From Tenodera sinensis (lineage: Eukaryota > Arthropoda > Insecta > Mantodea > Mantidae), in NCBI GenBank assembly GCA_030765045.1, contig CM060963.1, positions 119,603,735 to 119,667,734 on the forward strand: a stretch of 64,000 nucleotides of DNA, given 5' to 3'. This document shows positions 35,744-47,567 of the stretch, piece after piece; position 1 is the first letter of the stretch; every line of letters begins with the position of its first letter. The position numbers and the translations under genes are program-made. Under the pieces are notes generated by a model that was given only the letters and a program-made list of their open reading frames with translations, had not been told where the DNA came from and did not search any database.

Positions 35744-36940
35744 CATATACGGGGCGGCCCATATGAAGTATTACAAGTAAATGTCTCTTAAACGAACAGA
35801 AACAAATCAAATACCAAGAATTCCAATTCTTATAGGAGCAAGTGGCGTTCCAGATTGTGATATGGAAAATACTTTCATGAGGTCTCTCATGGATCCCACG
35901 GGGCCCAACCTCAGAATCATAAATAAAACCATGGTAATTTTTTGTATGTTCTGGTTTCCACATTAAATTAAATAACTTTTTATTAAAAACATTTTATTTT
36001 CTCTAAAATGAATAACTGTTGGTTTGTTATTGGTCTGTTATACGATGATTTCATTGAAAAGATTTCCTTCATGAACTCGGTGACAAAGTGAAGTATGAAA
36101 TGAAAGAATAAGTTAATCGACATATGTATTGTTAGACATCTGAGAACTCCAAATGGATGAGAACTGTGCCGTTTCAACATCGTTGGTGGCTAGATATACG
36201 GGTGCAGAATTCTTGATGACTTTGTCATTTGCCCTTCTTTGAAGGTACAATTACTGGTGAAGCATTGCCATTTTCTCAACCATGAATTACCTCCCTTATT
36301 AGTTAACGTGTGAGGAGAGAAATCAGCAAGATGGTGATATGCGCACGTCAACTTCTAAATTAGACATTTGGTGATAGGTGGATTGGACGTCCTGGACCTA
36401 TCATCTGAACTCCTCGTTCACCTTACTTAATACCCTTAGACTACTTTTATGGGGATACATAAAACAGAAAGTCATACTTAAGCCTTCAAAGAATTAAGGA
36501 CCGATGACAAGGTTATCAAGAATTCCACACCAAACATTTAGCGACCAACGATGCTAAAAAAGTCACATTCTCATTCATTTGGGGTTTTCAGATGTCAGTA
36601 ATGCATATTCTATTAACTTGTCCTTTCATTTGATACTTCATTTTGTCTCCCAGTTCATGGGGAGATGTTTCCAATGGAAACCATATAATAGCTCAACAAT
36701 TCGTTTTAGAAAAAAATGCTTTAATAAAAGCTTTTTAGTTTATTTGGGAAACCAGAATATATAAAGAAACTACTATGGCTCCATTTAAAATTCTGAGGTT
36801 GGACTCATGAGGATGTTTTCCCTATCAGAATTTCGAAGGCCCCTTGCTCCTACAAGATTTGGGCTTCTTGGCATTTATTTTTTTCTGTTCGTTTAAGAAA
36901 TATTCACCTGTAACACTTTATATGGGTTATCATGTATATG
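35744..36940 (+). mobile_element. mariner-like element with inverted arms over 400 bp
   Basis: The left arm (35744 to about 36225) is matched in reverse complement by the right arm (about 36505-36940), from the outer CATATAC with GGCCCATATGAAG or AACCCATATAAAG in to GTTGGTGGCTAGA or GTTGGTCGCTAAA. Landmarks along the arms include CTTAAACGAACAGAAA, ATAGGAGCAAG, CCAACCTCAGAAT, TGTTCTGGTTTCC and AAGTATGAAATGAAAG. The unpaired centre (about 280 bp) reads QQDGDM on plus, WTSWTYHLNSSF, and LLLWGYIKQKVILKPSKN. These match the mariner-type pattern of QQDG (second catalytic Asp) and LWGYIK after the third. Confidence 0.8.
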
Positions 36941-37425
36941 CCTTCCATTACCACATTATTTCTATTTGCAGTAATATGTAAGGAAATAATTCACTTAATG
37001 GCTATTATAAGTACATGTGCCACTGTATGTATTTCCATGCAAAACATATAACGCGCGGAGAGAATTTAAGTGAGGTTCCTGCATTAGATAAGAAGTGAGT
37101 GCATCGAAAATAAATATCTATTAAGAGATGTGATGCTTTTTAGACTGTAAATAAGCTGGCAGAAAAGGACTGGGGGGAAAAAATGAATCAAGATCTCAAG
37201 TATATTGATCCAAACAGGATTCGGACTGGGAGTATCAGATGCAAATTGTTACCTACCCCTTCCGCTATTTAAGACAAGATGCTCAAAACTTGATATTATA
37301 TACCTACCTACTGTTTGTACTTTCTAGTTCCATATTCTGTCTTCAACAGTCCAATTAGCTCTGGTACTTATAAAGTAATTGAGCAATGTAACTGTTGATG
37401 CGCAGATATTTTTCTTGATATTCCA
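36941..37425. other. unassigned interval
   Basis: Nothing recognised. Confidence 0.45.
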
Positions 37426-38315
37426 TTTTTACTTTCTCTGCTGGTAAGTAGGGGAAGTATTGTATTCCACCCAAAAATTCGAAGTCGAGATTTCACCGGA
37501 AATACATGTTTTGAGGCCCCCTGAATCCAAAAAAAGCATTTTTAGAAAAAGGTCCGTGTGTGTCTGTGTGTCTGTCAGTCTGTCAGTCTGTCAGTCTGTC
37601 AGTCTGTGGACAGCATAGCTCAAAAACGAAAAGTCGGTTAAAAACCAAAGTTGGTATTTAAGTTTAATGTCGTTCAAGGATGTGACACGAAGATTTTGAA
37701 GAAAATATCCCCACCCTAAACTACCCTTTACATGGAAAATTTTTCGAAAATTTTGATTTTCTTGAAAATGGCTTTAACGATTTTGATTAAAATGTCATAT
37801 GTTTGAGATATTTTGAGATGGCAAATGAAATTTATATCTTGAATTTTCTGGCTACAGCCCCTGTAGTCGTATTTACTCTGGACGACTTTTGCATAACTGG
37901 TAAACCGTTAGAGATAGACCAAATTATACTATACAAGAAATGTAGATCTTGCTAAAATACACAATTTATGTCTCAATAAATTTTCTTGTAGGGCGAACCA
38001 TTTCGGAGATATACCTTGTTATGTGTGTGAGTTTCGGAAAACTTGGAACTTTCGTGAAATGGGTCATCGTTGTTCATTTTTTTATATGTTACGTGTACAA
38101 AGAGAACGGAATCTCAAAGTTTTAAAAGATCTGACTATCGCACAAAGCCTACTGTATTCCAATATTCCCCTTGCACCTACAAGGAAATAAGCAATAAGAT
38201 AATTTGTACAAATGTTTATTTTAACTAACACGAAGAAGATATAGGAATAAGAGTTTGTAAGAATTGTTAGTACAAGAGTAGAGAAAGTCATGTGAGTGCA
38301 ACACATCAGATTTTT
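37426..38315 (-). repeat. TCTGATG family copy J (best preserved)
   Basis: TTTTT at 37426-37430, ACTTTCTCTGCT, GGTAAGTAGGGGAAGT, then CACCCAAAAATTCGAAG, TTTCACCGGAAATACATG and GAGGCCCCCTGAATCC. The GTCT/CTGT tract occupies the microsatellite place. The centre is uninterrupted. It closes with AGAGTAGAGAAAGTCATGTG, then CATCAG and TTTTT at 38311-38315. At 890 bp it equals copy D and sets the consensus length. Confidence 0.93.
37554..37612. repeat. (GTCT/CTGT)n tract in copy J
   Basis: GTGTGT passing into CAGTCTGT units repeated four times, at the family's microsatellite position. Confidence 0.93.
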
Positions 38316-38538
38316 CAAATTAACTTTTTTCCAATATGTTTTCCTAAAATATTAAAATATTTATATTGCTGCAGATAATTCAAATGTTAAGCAGTTCTTC
38401 TGAAACGTTCACCATTAGAAGGACAAAGAAATTTGCATAGGATTTTATATAACACACAGTTATTTTATAGTTAAATGTGCATATAATATTCATTGCAGAA
38501 AAGGATAAAGATATAACTTTATTAGTATTTGAGAATTC

Positions 38539-40097
38539 TTTACTTTCTCTGCTATGTAGGGGAAGTATTGTATTCGGCCCAAAAATTCCATATCGAAATT
38601 TCACCGGAAGTATATGCTTTGAGGCCCCCTGAATAGAAAGCGACCATTTTTAGAAAAAGGCCCGTGTGTGTTTGTGTGTGTGTCTGTGCGCGCGCGCTTA
38701 TGAACTGTATAACTCTAAAATGAAAAGTCAGTTAAATACTGTAACGTGCTCTCCCCGTTGATGTCTCGGTATATCAGCCGGTGCGGTAGCTGGTAGCTGT
38801 CTCTGCGTTGAACGTCCCTGCCTGGGATCGCAGCTGGTACTTCCAGATTACAGGCTCTGTTCCTGACGGCTCCGTTGATTTACTTGGGATTAGGTAATGG
38901 GATTTAAGGTAGGCATGAGCCGGAGACCTAAGTGTTCTCAGGCGCGAAGTAGGATAACAATACGCTGCACTGTTTTTCTGGTTTATTTTGCAACACGTAA
39001 ATGCCTCAAAAAACCTGGTGAATTTCTATTATTCTGCCTTAAACCTTCCCGTAATTTACCGCATCCTTATACTAATCTCCCCTCTTTCGAGAGTGCACGA
39101 AACGGCCAAACTCCACCACTACAGACCTCGGTCCTACCGAATTTCCAGTATTTATATGTTTCTCACCTACGCCACCTTCTGCCTGTCCCCAGCTGCGGCC
39201 TTGGGCGGTGTCAATACAAACCCGACCCTTAGCCAAAAAATCACAAAAGATGTTTGACCTTGTTTATGTCTCTTGCGCCCAAAGGCACCCAGGTTCTACA
39301 CACTATTTCAAGAGGCAACTGAACTTTACAAGTTTTAAGTTTTTAGATATAGAAAATATACTTAAACATAAGGGTCTTATATTACATTCTAGTCTTATAA
39401 TTATAGTCTTAAACACATTGAAGTTCTCGTCTGAAAACAAGGTTGGTATTTAAGTTTAATATATTTCAAGGATGCGACACGAAGATTTTGAAGAAAATTC
39501 CTCCATCCTAAACTACTCTTTACACGGAAAACTTTTAGAAAATTTTGATTATCTTAAAAATAGCCCTAACGATTTTGATTAAAATGTCATGTGTTTAAGA
39601 TATTCTTATGGCAAATGAAATGTATATTTTGAAATTTTCTGGCTATATCTCATGTAGTGCAGTTTACTTTTGATGATTTTTCTATAACTGGTAAACCGTG
39701 AGAGATAGACCAAATCTTACTATATAGAAATGTAGACCTCGTTAAAGCGCATGTTATGTCCCAAATAATTTTATTTTGTGAAGTGAAGCATTTCGGAAAT
39801 ATTCCTTGAGTTTTGTAATTCTTATACTTTTCTCAAATGGAAGGTTCATTTTTTTACCTCTTGGCGGTGCAAAGACAACGGAATTCCAGAGCTTTCATAT
39901 AGCGGCCAGTTTTAAGAGATTTGATTATCGCTCTAGACCAAATGTATTCCCCTTATAGCTGCATAAAAATTAGCAATAAGATAATCTTTGCTAATGCTTA
40001 TCTCGAGTGATATGAAGCAGGTACGGGTATAAGAATTTGTAGGAATAGTTAGTACAAGAGTAGAGAGGGTCGCCTGGGTGCAACGCATCATATTTTT
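38539..40097 (-). repeat. TCTGATG family copy K, split by a 0.7 kb insertion
   Basis: Tail part at 38539-38739: ACTTTCTCTGCTATGTAGG, TATTGTATTCGGCCC, ACCGGAAGTATATGC, the TG/CG tract and GAAAAGTCAGTTAAATAC. It resumes at about 39437 with AAGGTTGGTATTTAAG and continues through all central blocks to AGAGTAGAGAGGGTCGC, CATCATA and TTTTT at 40093-40097. The tail of K starts about 220 bp after the head of copy J, in the same orientation. Confidence 0.85.
38740..39436. mobile_element. insertion in copy K, possibly a solo LTR
   Basis: About 697 bp foreign to the family, starting TGTAACGTGCTCTCCCCG. It is flanked by AATAC on the left and AAAAC on the right, which could be a 5-bp duplication with one change. 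The TGTAACG start and length suit an LTR, but I cannot find a matching CA end or an AATAAA, and no internal retrotransposon is next to it. Open frames inside (38897-39232 and others) have no known domain. Confidence 0.35.
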
Positions 40098-41764
40098 ATA
40101 ACTAATGAACATTTGCCCCAAAAGCCCATAGGTTATCATAGCTAGTGCAGAACATTAGTTTTGACACATACGAGTACATCTGTATTTGTTCATGGGCCAG
40201 GAGTATACTGAAAAATGTTAGTGTTAAAATAAAATATTAATAAATAATGAATCTGTTATGAATGGTTAAACTTTGGTATTTTATTTGTAGAGCACATACC
40301 AATTATCACATAGAAATTTGAGAACCCAAGGATTGTGCATGTTAGTATTTTCAACAATGGTTTTGCCTTAAATGCAATTTTTTGAAAATAATGGGCAACT
40401 TGATTCTTTTTATTCAGTGATAAAAAAGCAAAACCAATTTCCTTTATGGCATAAGATTTAATACCTGAGAGTTTAAACCTTATTTATGAGACACATTTTT
40501 ATTTACCTACCAGTTTGAATTGTATAAATTCGTTGTAATATTGCTTGCTCTGTGTATTTATATCATTGTCGGAAATATATTTCTTGATATAGCTGCAATG
40601 GTTACATTAATATTTTATCTTCCCTTTGCATCTCTAACGACTGTGCTGGAAGTATAAAATAAATTGTCCAAGCACGGAAAAACTATAAACGTTACGAAAG
40701 TCCGCCTCGACTCGTGTTCAAGCAAGGAAAGCAAAAGTTTTGTATCTGTCCTTTGAGATGCCTTTTTTAAGGGCTCCTTCCTACTTCCTCCCAACCATAT
40801 GTATGGTAAATGGCGACAGTCTTTTTATGTCCACGGAAGGTAGCCGTAACTCAAAGCTTTGTGCCGCTAAAAATAAACTTTTGGAAAATTGCGAAACCTG
40901 CCTCCAAGAATCGATACACAAGCCTTTTTCAGCCCGAAGCTGTTTGAACTACGATAGTTTTAAAAAGTGCCGTTGCCCCATCCCATTCTAGGAAGAGCTG
41001 CCTTTGCCACAACCGTTAGCAGTGGAATTCAATACTGTTTAGCTGCTACGCAATATCGGCAAAACTACATCGGCCTAACAACAAAACCAATAAGCAATAT
41101 CTTTCTATATTATTTTCATTATAGGTATTACATAATACTCCCTATCCATATTATCTTACAGGTACCTTACAGTATGCTCATTTTGTACCTAATTTTATCC
41201 TTGACCTAGCATAATAATATAATTGAAAATTTAAGAAAAGAAAGATCATATGAAGGTGTGAAAAACACAACCAAAACTAATTTTGTCCAATCTATAGTTT
41301 TCTCCCCATGGGTAGCTCCTCCACTGCAAATCCGTCCTCCTGTATCCTCCTGTCTTTGTAGCAATTCCATCCGCCTCTATCTTTCTCTTTTTCTTTCACT
41401 TGGCACTCTGTTTAGTCTGTTATATTCTTCTACCTCGCACCATTCCTTACGGAGCAGCTCTTTCTCATTCGATGCCGCAGTCAATTGAATTCTCTATTCC
41501 TGATCTGTTGGAGTTTTGTGCTTCTTTTGTCAACTCTCTCACATGTTATCATCCTTTTCCATAGTCACTATTCACTAGACACTATTCAAACCGTGTCAAT
41601 AACCCGTCACAGCGTTCAAGTACACAATCACACACTCCAGACAAAATATTTTATTAACATTTTTCTTAGTTTGTCTCCACATTTCGACAGAACATACTTC
41701 CTAATTTTCTTTATTTTTCCCTACTTACCTTTTTGTTTCCCTACAACAGCTCGTGTTACTGCTC
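40098..41764. other. unassigned interval
   Basis: About 1.7 kb. Frames at 40740-40991 and 41485-41856 lack recognisable domains. The second runs into SINE3. Confidence 0.4.
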
Positions 41765-42115
41765 ATACTATTAACGAGCTAGGTGGCGCGCAGGTGGTAT
41801 CCCGTGTGACTCGTACTCGGAAGGTTGTGGGTTCGATTTCGCCGACCGCGCACTGATTGGGGTTTTCCGTGGTTTCCCCCTTGTCACTTAGGTGAATATT
41901 GGGGTGCGCAACCTTGCACCAGGCCTTTCCTATTCATGTCCTTCCCTTCTCATCTCCTTCAGGGTTGAAGTAAACAAAACGAATGTTTGTTTGGGAGCAT
42001 CTCTCAGTCGCTTATCGCCTTACGGGGCGGTTAAAGCGCGTGAAGCGGAACTGAACAATGAACTGTTGAAAGCTGCAATACAGGGCTACAGGCCTGTAAT
42101 GAGGACAAGAAAGGT
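41765..42115 (+). mobile_element. tRNA-derived SINE (SINE3)
   Basis: The A-box-like GAGCTAGGTGGCGCGCAGG lies at about 41775 and the B box GGGTTCGATTTCG at about 41829-41841. Then comes a block with TTTTCCGTGGTTTCCCCC, CACTTAGGTGAATATTGGGG, GCACCAGGCC, a linker CCTTCAGGGTTGAAG, and a distinct 3' region with CGCTTATCGCC and GGGGCGGTTAAAGCG. The central block and the CCTTCAGGGTT linker resemble SINE1. Confidence 0.7.
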
Positions 42116-43555
42116 GAGGGGAGGATAGATACAGCTAGGCTGCTATGCATTTTCCTCATATTTATCTTTACATATCTACATATTATAGAAAATGTAAATA
42201 TTGTTTAAAATAACTAGCATTTAAGGATCCTGTGTTATAAGAAAAACTAACTTTGTACTTAAAATCACAAAAACAGCTTTACAGTAAACATAATGCATAT
42301 TACATAAAAATTTAAGAATGTTTGATCCTTCTACAAATACTCCCTGAAATCAAAAATCGTATCAAAATAGGTTTAACATGTTTGTCTAATATGTTATATT
42401 ATAATGCAGTTTCTGCTCTCGAATGAAAGGTTGTCTTTTAATGCGTATGGAGTAAACCGCCTTTCTTCACTGGCATTAAAATTTAATTACACTTCTGTGA
42501 ATTTCTGAAATTTTTCTGTGTTACCAGCTTGTCATAGACCAACGTGTAGCTTCTGATCCGCACATGGTGTGAAACAAGCAACAGTTATAGCTTACTTAGT
42601 AACGATTTAGTAAGTCATCGAAAATACTCAATACTTCCCATTCATGTCGCCGTATTATTAGTTATAACTATATCACACCAGTAGCAGGAATACGCTCAGT
42701 CACTGGAGAGGGGTAAAGAGAGGGAAAGAGGGGAAGCTACGAAGGCCTCGTTAAATAATCATGATATCCTTGCATTTACTAAATTCGCCTTCTGTACTAT
42801 CCTAGTGGATTCATCTCCGTAATGGGCCCCACCAGTAGGTAGGGGGAGGGGTTATCACTGAGGGTGAAGGCCTCCGGGTAGGGTGAAGACGTTGTCAGAG
42901 GCGTTCTATCTGGAATCAGACCCTGTCCATGCCTACCAAGTTGTCATCTCGATCTGATCGCCCTTCGGGTTTCTCCGCTCGTCCTCCCCTCCCAGGAATC
43001 GCGGTAAAAGGACAAGGAGCTCTAAGGGCTGACATCCGTTGCTCTGCCCCGGTTGTAGGAGTCCTTCCGTTTCCCGAGCCTTTACACTTACCTCTACCTG
43101 ACAATTACCCAACTCATCTGCGATCCACAAGTGCATTTTCCTCGTTTTACCCTGATATCCACAGTATTTACATTTATGAACTCTTATCTTCATTGGGAAC
43201 CTAGCACAGTGGCCATTATCTCCACTAAAATGCTTCCTAGAATCTTCTGCTAGCAGTGCCTGCCACTAGCAAATTTTATGAATGTTATTCATCTTCCTTC
43301 CTATTGCTTTTCATTCATAGACTACGGTTCTTAATTAAATTCACTCTACCCCACCTCCTTTTGTGAACATCCCCTTCCCTCACTCAGGTAACCAAGCATT
43401 AAGAGAGGTTTGTGTCTGAGTTGCAGGAATGACTCATACCTCGGAGGAAAGTAGGCAGAGGAAAATGCGCCCTTCCTTCTTTCACATGTCTTGCTGAATT
43501 GCCATTTTACAAAAAATACAAGTTTTTAAATTCCCTGAACCAACAAAAACTTAAA
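42116..43555. other. unassigned interval with a GC-richer patch
   Basis: 42820-43140 is GC-richer and open on the minus strand in two frames (42933-43193 and 42916-43104). The first begins MKIRVHKCKYCGYQGKTRKM and has one CxxC, but no second ligand pair at finger spacing. It could be a piece of a retrotransposon ORF1 or 5' UTR. I cannot assign it. Confidence 0.3.
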
Positions 43556-43770
43556 AAAAAAAAATCTGATGTATTGCACTCTCATGACTTTCTCCACTCT
43601 TGTGCTCACACTAACTCAAACTCTTATCTCTATATCTTCTTCATGTTAGCTCAGATAAACATTTGTACAAATTATTTTATTGCTTATTCCCTTGTATGTA
43701 GATGCAAAGTGAATATGATAATACAGTAGGCTTTGTGCGATAGTCAAAGCTTTCAAATTCAGTTTTTGTA
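43556..43770 (+). repeat. TCTGATG family copy L, head fragment
   Basis: An A-run, then TCTGATGTATTGCACTCTC, ATGACTTTCTCCACTCTTG, CTTCATGTTAGCTCAG, ATTGCTTATTCCCTTG, GTGAATATGATAATACAGTAGG, and GTGCGATAGTCAAAGC. It stops at about 43770. Confidence 0.85.
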
Positions 43771-43834
43771 AAAATGCTCTTTTTGGGGTTCTGGGGAGCT
43801 GATATCATGTGTTTCCGATATTTTTAGTAGAAGA

Positions 43835-44380
43835 GGGATGACAGAAAGAACCGTAATTATGTTCCATAAAAGAAAAGTGTGTAGATAAAACTGTGTGAAT
43901 GTAACGTGTTGCATTTCTGGTTCAATGATAAATAATTCAATAAATTGTGTGTTGAAGGTAATAGAGAAAGAACTGTGATCGTCTTTCGTAAAGGAAAAGT
44001 CAGTAGAGCAAATCGTGTGAATGTAATATGTGGTATTTATATTTCAGTCATAGAAAGTTGTATGAATTGTATGTTGAGGGGTGAGTAGGGAAGCATATGT
44101 GAATTTAATATGTAAAATAAAGCTGAGTAGAAAAAACCATGTGGATGTTACGCACTGCAGTAAAATGGATAGAATAAAAACTTTCTCCATGAAAAAGCAC
44201 ATATATGTGCCGAATTTCACGGTCATCGGTCAAGCGTGCATATTAAAGATCATGTGAGTGTTATGTTGTATAGGAAAATGGATAGCATACAAACCTTCTT
44301 CGTGAAAAAATGTATATGCACCTAATTTCAAAGTGGCCGGTCAAGTGGTTTAGGAGTGCATAGAGGAGGAACATTCGAAG
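43835..44380. repeat. diverged tandem repeat array, unit about 110-125 bp
   Basis: Two similar units abut near 43960: AGAAAGAACCGTAATTATG or AGAAAGAACTGTGATCGTC, AAGAAAAGTGTGTAGAT or AAGGAAAAGTCAGTAGAGC, GTGTGAATGTAACGTGTTGC or GTGTGAATGTAATATGTGG, and TGTGTGTTGAAGG or TTGTATGTTGAGG. A shorter third unit follows at about 44081. Two copies of AAAATGGATAG with CGGTCAAG follow (44163-44235 and 44274-44345). The second pair ends GGTCAAGTGGTTTAGGAGTGC. Confidence 0.5.
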
Positions 44381-44737
44381 TAGCAATTCCTATAGGTATA
44401 AATTTACCAGTTTCGGTTTTTTCCATTTTTCGACTGTTCCTTTGGGTGTTTCCTAATGTTCTTTTTTCTAAACGACCACATCTCTGAGACGAACAAAACA
44501 AAAAAGAAATTATTCAAATCGGTGGAACTATTTTCCAGCTTTTGCAGGACTAATACACGACAATTGATGTAGGTATGTGGAAAGTTGAGGCAAGCTGCGG
44601 AAAACGGTGCACTGAATCTCCACGCCTAAATGATTAGAAGTGGGAGTAGGTACGAGTATTATTTTATTTCAAGTTCTTCATTTTGTAAGGTATCGTAATT
44701 AATGTAGTTTGGTTATCTGTTAGATTAGCAGGGGAAT

Positions 44738-45010
44738 TTTTGTGACCGAGCGGTTAGACTGCTTGACTCTCACCAAAGTGACCTGGGTTTTATCCCAGGC
44801 GTCCGCATGTGGGATGTATGGAGGACACAACAGCCCAGGGGCGGGTTTTTTCTCCAGGTTCTCCACTTTTCTCCGCCATCATTCCACCAATTACTCCATC
44901 ATACTTCATCCATATTAATATCTTATTCCAAATATACTTGTGTGCATCAAAAGTGAGCCATTCTGCGATCAATCGCATAACTGGTGAATCCACTATATAC
45001 GTATCGAGTA
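44738..45010 (+). mobile_element. tRNA-derived SINE (SINE4, Leu/Ser-like head)
   Basis: GTGACCGAGCGGTTAGACTG at about 44742 is a good A box of the leucine/serine tRNA type. The stem-like pair ACCTGGG and CCCAGG surrounds a mutated B box (GGTTTTATCC, about 44785-44794). The body has CGCATGTGGGATGTATGG and GCGGGTTTTTTCTCCAGG. The missing CGA in the B box and the long body show it is a decayed SINE and not a tRNA gene. Confidence 0.65.
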
Positions 45011-45401
45011 GGTATTACTAGACAGCAGAATTTCGAACGACATATTTGAGATACGCATATTGCATCGAAAATAGGCAATCTCTGATCAACACTCCAGTAC
45101 AAGAACATCAGCAGATATTTCCAGTAGTTAACAGCAGCTCGACAAACTTTGCAGCGGTCTCAGCGGTAGTTTCTTGAGGTGATAATCTGTGGCCTCGGCG
45201 TCTTTCGTCCTCCTCGTGGATTTTGTGGCTAAGGAGGCGCTGTTGTCTCAGGGTGTTCCTTGACGAGTGGTTTGGATCATCTAAAAAGGGTTTATTGTGT
45301 TGGGCTGTGTAAGGAGAATGAATTGGGGTTCTTCTTAAATGAAACTCGAGATGTACGATTGATGTAAACACAACTGACAACAAAATGTTGAGCATCATTT
45401 T

Positions 45402-46544
45402 AAAAATCTGATGTGTTGCAGTCGCATGACTTACTCTAATCTTGTCAAACTATTCTAAAAGACGTTTATTCCTCTACTTCATGATAATCGAGATAAACAT
45501 CAGCAGAACTTATTATTAATTTTGTTATAGATGTCAGGGAAATGTGGGAATAAGTAAAAAGTGTTAGCCGTTTTAAAGCTGGTCGCTATGTGATGCCTTT
45601 AAAATTACATTATCTTTGCATTACCAAAAGATAATAAACATATCGCCATCACTGACTTAACTGTGAATTGCTCTTTTTAATATCACTCATTACATCATGA
45701 TTTTGATTAAGAGAACCCATAAACATTTTGACCGTGCACATGCAAAAGACTTCTTAAGATTAAGGTTAAAACCTTTTCATTTTTTACAAGGCATTGATAA
45801 TTGAATGCAACCAAAAATTGCATAGTTATATCTTGCGAAAACCGCATTCAAATGTTCTTATCGTGGTAACAAGCCCTTGGAATGGAAACAGAAACGGCAA
45901 AAAAAAAAAAAGAAAGAAAGAATAACTAGTACAGTTAAAGAAAAGTACAAGAGCTTGAAACTTGAAAGTAATAACAAGCAATATCTCGAAAATGGTGAAC
46001 CCACAAAGAAAATGAATATCAAATAAATTCTGTTTTAACAAGATCTACATTTCTGTATAGCAAGATTTGGTCTGTCCTGCGGTTTACCAGTTATGCAAAA
46101 CTCATCAAGATTAAACAGAACTACATGAGCTGAAGCCAGAAAATTGAAAACATGCATTTTATTTGCATTAAACAAATGTTAAACATATGGCATTTTAATC
46201 TAAATCGTTAAAGCCATTTTTTAGAAAATTAACATTTTCGAAAGATTTTCTATATAATTTAAGGTGAAGGAATTTTCCTCAAAATGTTTGTGTCAGCTGC
46301 TTGAAATATATTGCACTTTTGCACAAACTTTGGTTTTTAACCGACTTTATTTTTTTAGAAATGCTGCTCACAGACATACATACACAACCACACGCGCGCG
46401 CGCGGGCGGATCTTTTCTGAAAATACTTGTTTTGGATTCAGGGGGCCTCAAAATACATATTTCCAATGAAATCTCGACATCGAAATGTTGGGCCGAGTAC
46501 AATAATTCCTCTAGTTACTAAACGTAGAAGAGAAAGTTAAAAAC
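45402..46544 (+). repeat. TCTGATG family copy M, with internal insertion
   Basis: AAAAA and TCTGATGTGTTGCAGTCGC open it. The head blocks run to about 45645. Then about 290 bp is foreign or unalignable, including an A-run at about 45899. It resumes at AACAAGCAATATCTCGAAAA (about 45973) and continues to TTTTTAACCGAC, the CACG tract, GGGGGCCTCAAAATAC, ATCTCGACATCG, and the tail AGAGAAAGTTAAAAA. Confidence 0.85.
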
Positions 46545-47444
46545 GTTAAATATTTCGAACAAGTTATGCCAAATACACAGCTGTGAATCAAGAGTAACAT
46601 CGATCAATGACTACCACTACCGATAAACATGTACCTATACAGGATGAACAGAAACTGCATATATTTGGAACATGCGATCTGTGTGCATCTGTGCGTCAAA
46701 AATAAGCACAACTAGTTTACCAATAGCGTAATGTGCCGAAACACACTATACAGGAGAACGTTGTACGAATATGGAGCGTTAGTGGCTTGGCATTGTGCCA
46801 TATTGATTTGCAGTCATCACAGAATGGCTATGCGCGCATGGCAGAGTTCGGCACTGAATTATGGGCGATCATTCCACCCCTTCCGACCCTCTTTGAGGGA
46901 TATTTAAGGGCTATTTAGAACTGGGTTTTGTAACTATGGGGCTTGATTCTAAATCACTGAACACAGCGGAAGTTTGCTTCACAAATCTCCTATTTCTGGG
47001 TTAGTGCATGCCAAGCCATGCAAATGGGACACCTATGTGATCGCAGCTTAGGATGTAAATACCTACCAGTGAGCAATGGTTCACACCTCATGTTGTGGCA
47101 GATAAATTGCTTTCCATAAGCCCTAACTTTATCTAAAATAAAACACACATCAAGAGTGACGTGAAAATGAAAGTCGGGGAACACTAGTGTGGAATTAGGA
47201 GCAGGTATATATGGCCTCGCTTCCGTGACAATTCTGTTGCAACGCTTCCAGCTCGCCAATGTAATTTCAGTCGTCACTTGTCACCTTCTCCTAACCCACA
47301 TCACAGCAACTGGAACCTCGGCGCTACCAAACAAATGTACCACACAATGTATAACACTAATTCACGACTAGGTACAACATCTACGTAAATGGATTTAGCT
47401 TATTTTATTAAGTGAAATATAGAGATTTAAATACCAACTGTTTT
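46545..47444. other. unassigned interval
   Basis: A minus-strand open frame of 95 residues (46990-47277) has no domain I know. No repeat family member recognised. Confidence 0.4.
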
Positions 47445-47567
47445 TTTTTCCTTCTCTACTATGTATAGTAAGTAGTAGTATTGTATTTCACCCAAAAATT
47501 CGACGTTGAGATTTCACTGGAAATAGGCGTTTTTAGCCCCCTGAATCCAAAATAGTTATTTATGGTA

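Noticed and set aside
40740..40991. 83-residue plus-strand frame with several cysteines
   Set aside because: No family recognised and no supporting context. Chance frame is more likely.
42933..43193. Minus-strand frame with CxxC, possible zinc finger
   Set aside because: Only one CxxC pair. No HxxxH or second CxxC at a finger-like distance.
44742..44810. Functional tRNA-Leu or tRNA-Ser gene
   Set aside because: The A box is good, but the B box lacks GTTCGA, no anticodon arm can be paired, and a SINE body follows.
46990..47277. 95-residue minus-strand frame with scattered cysteines
   Set aside because: No recognised domain; cysteines do not form a regular pattern.
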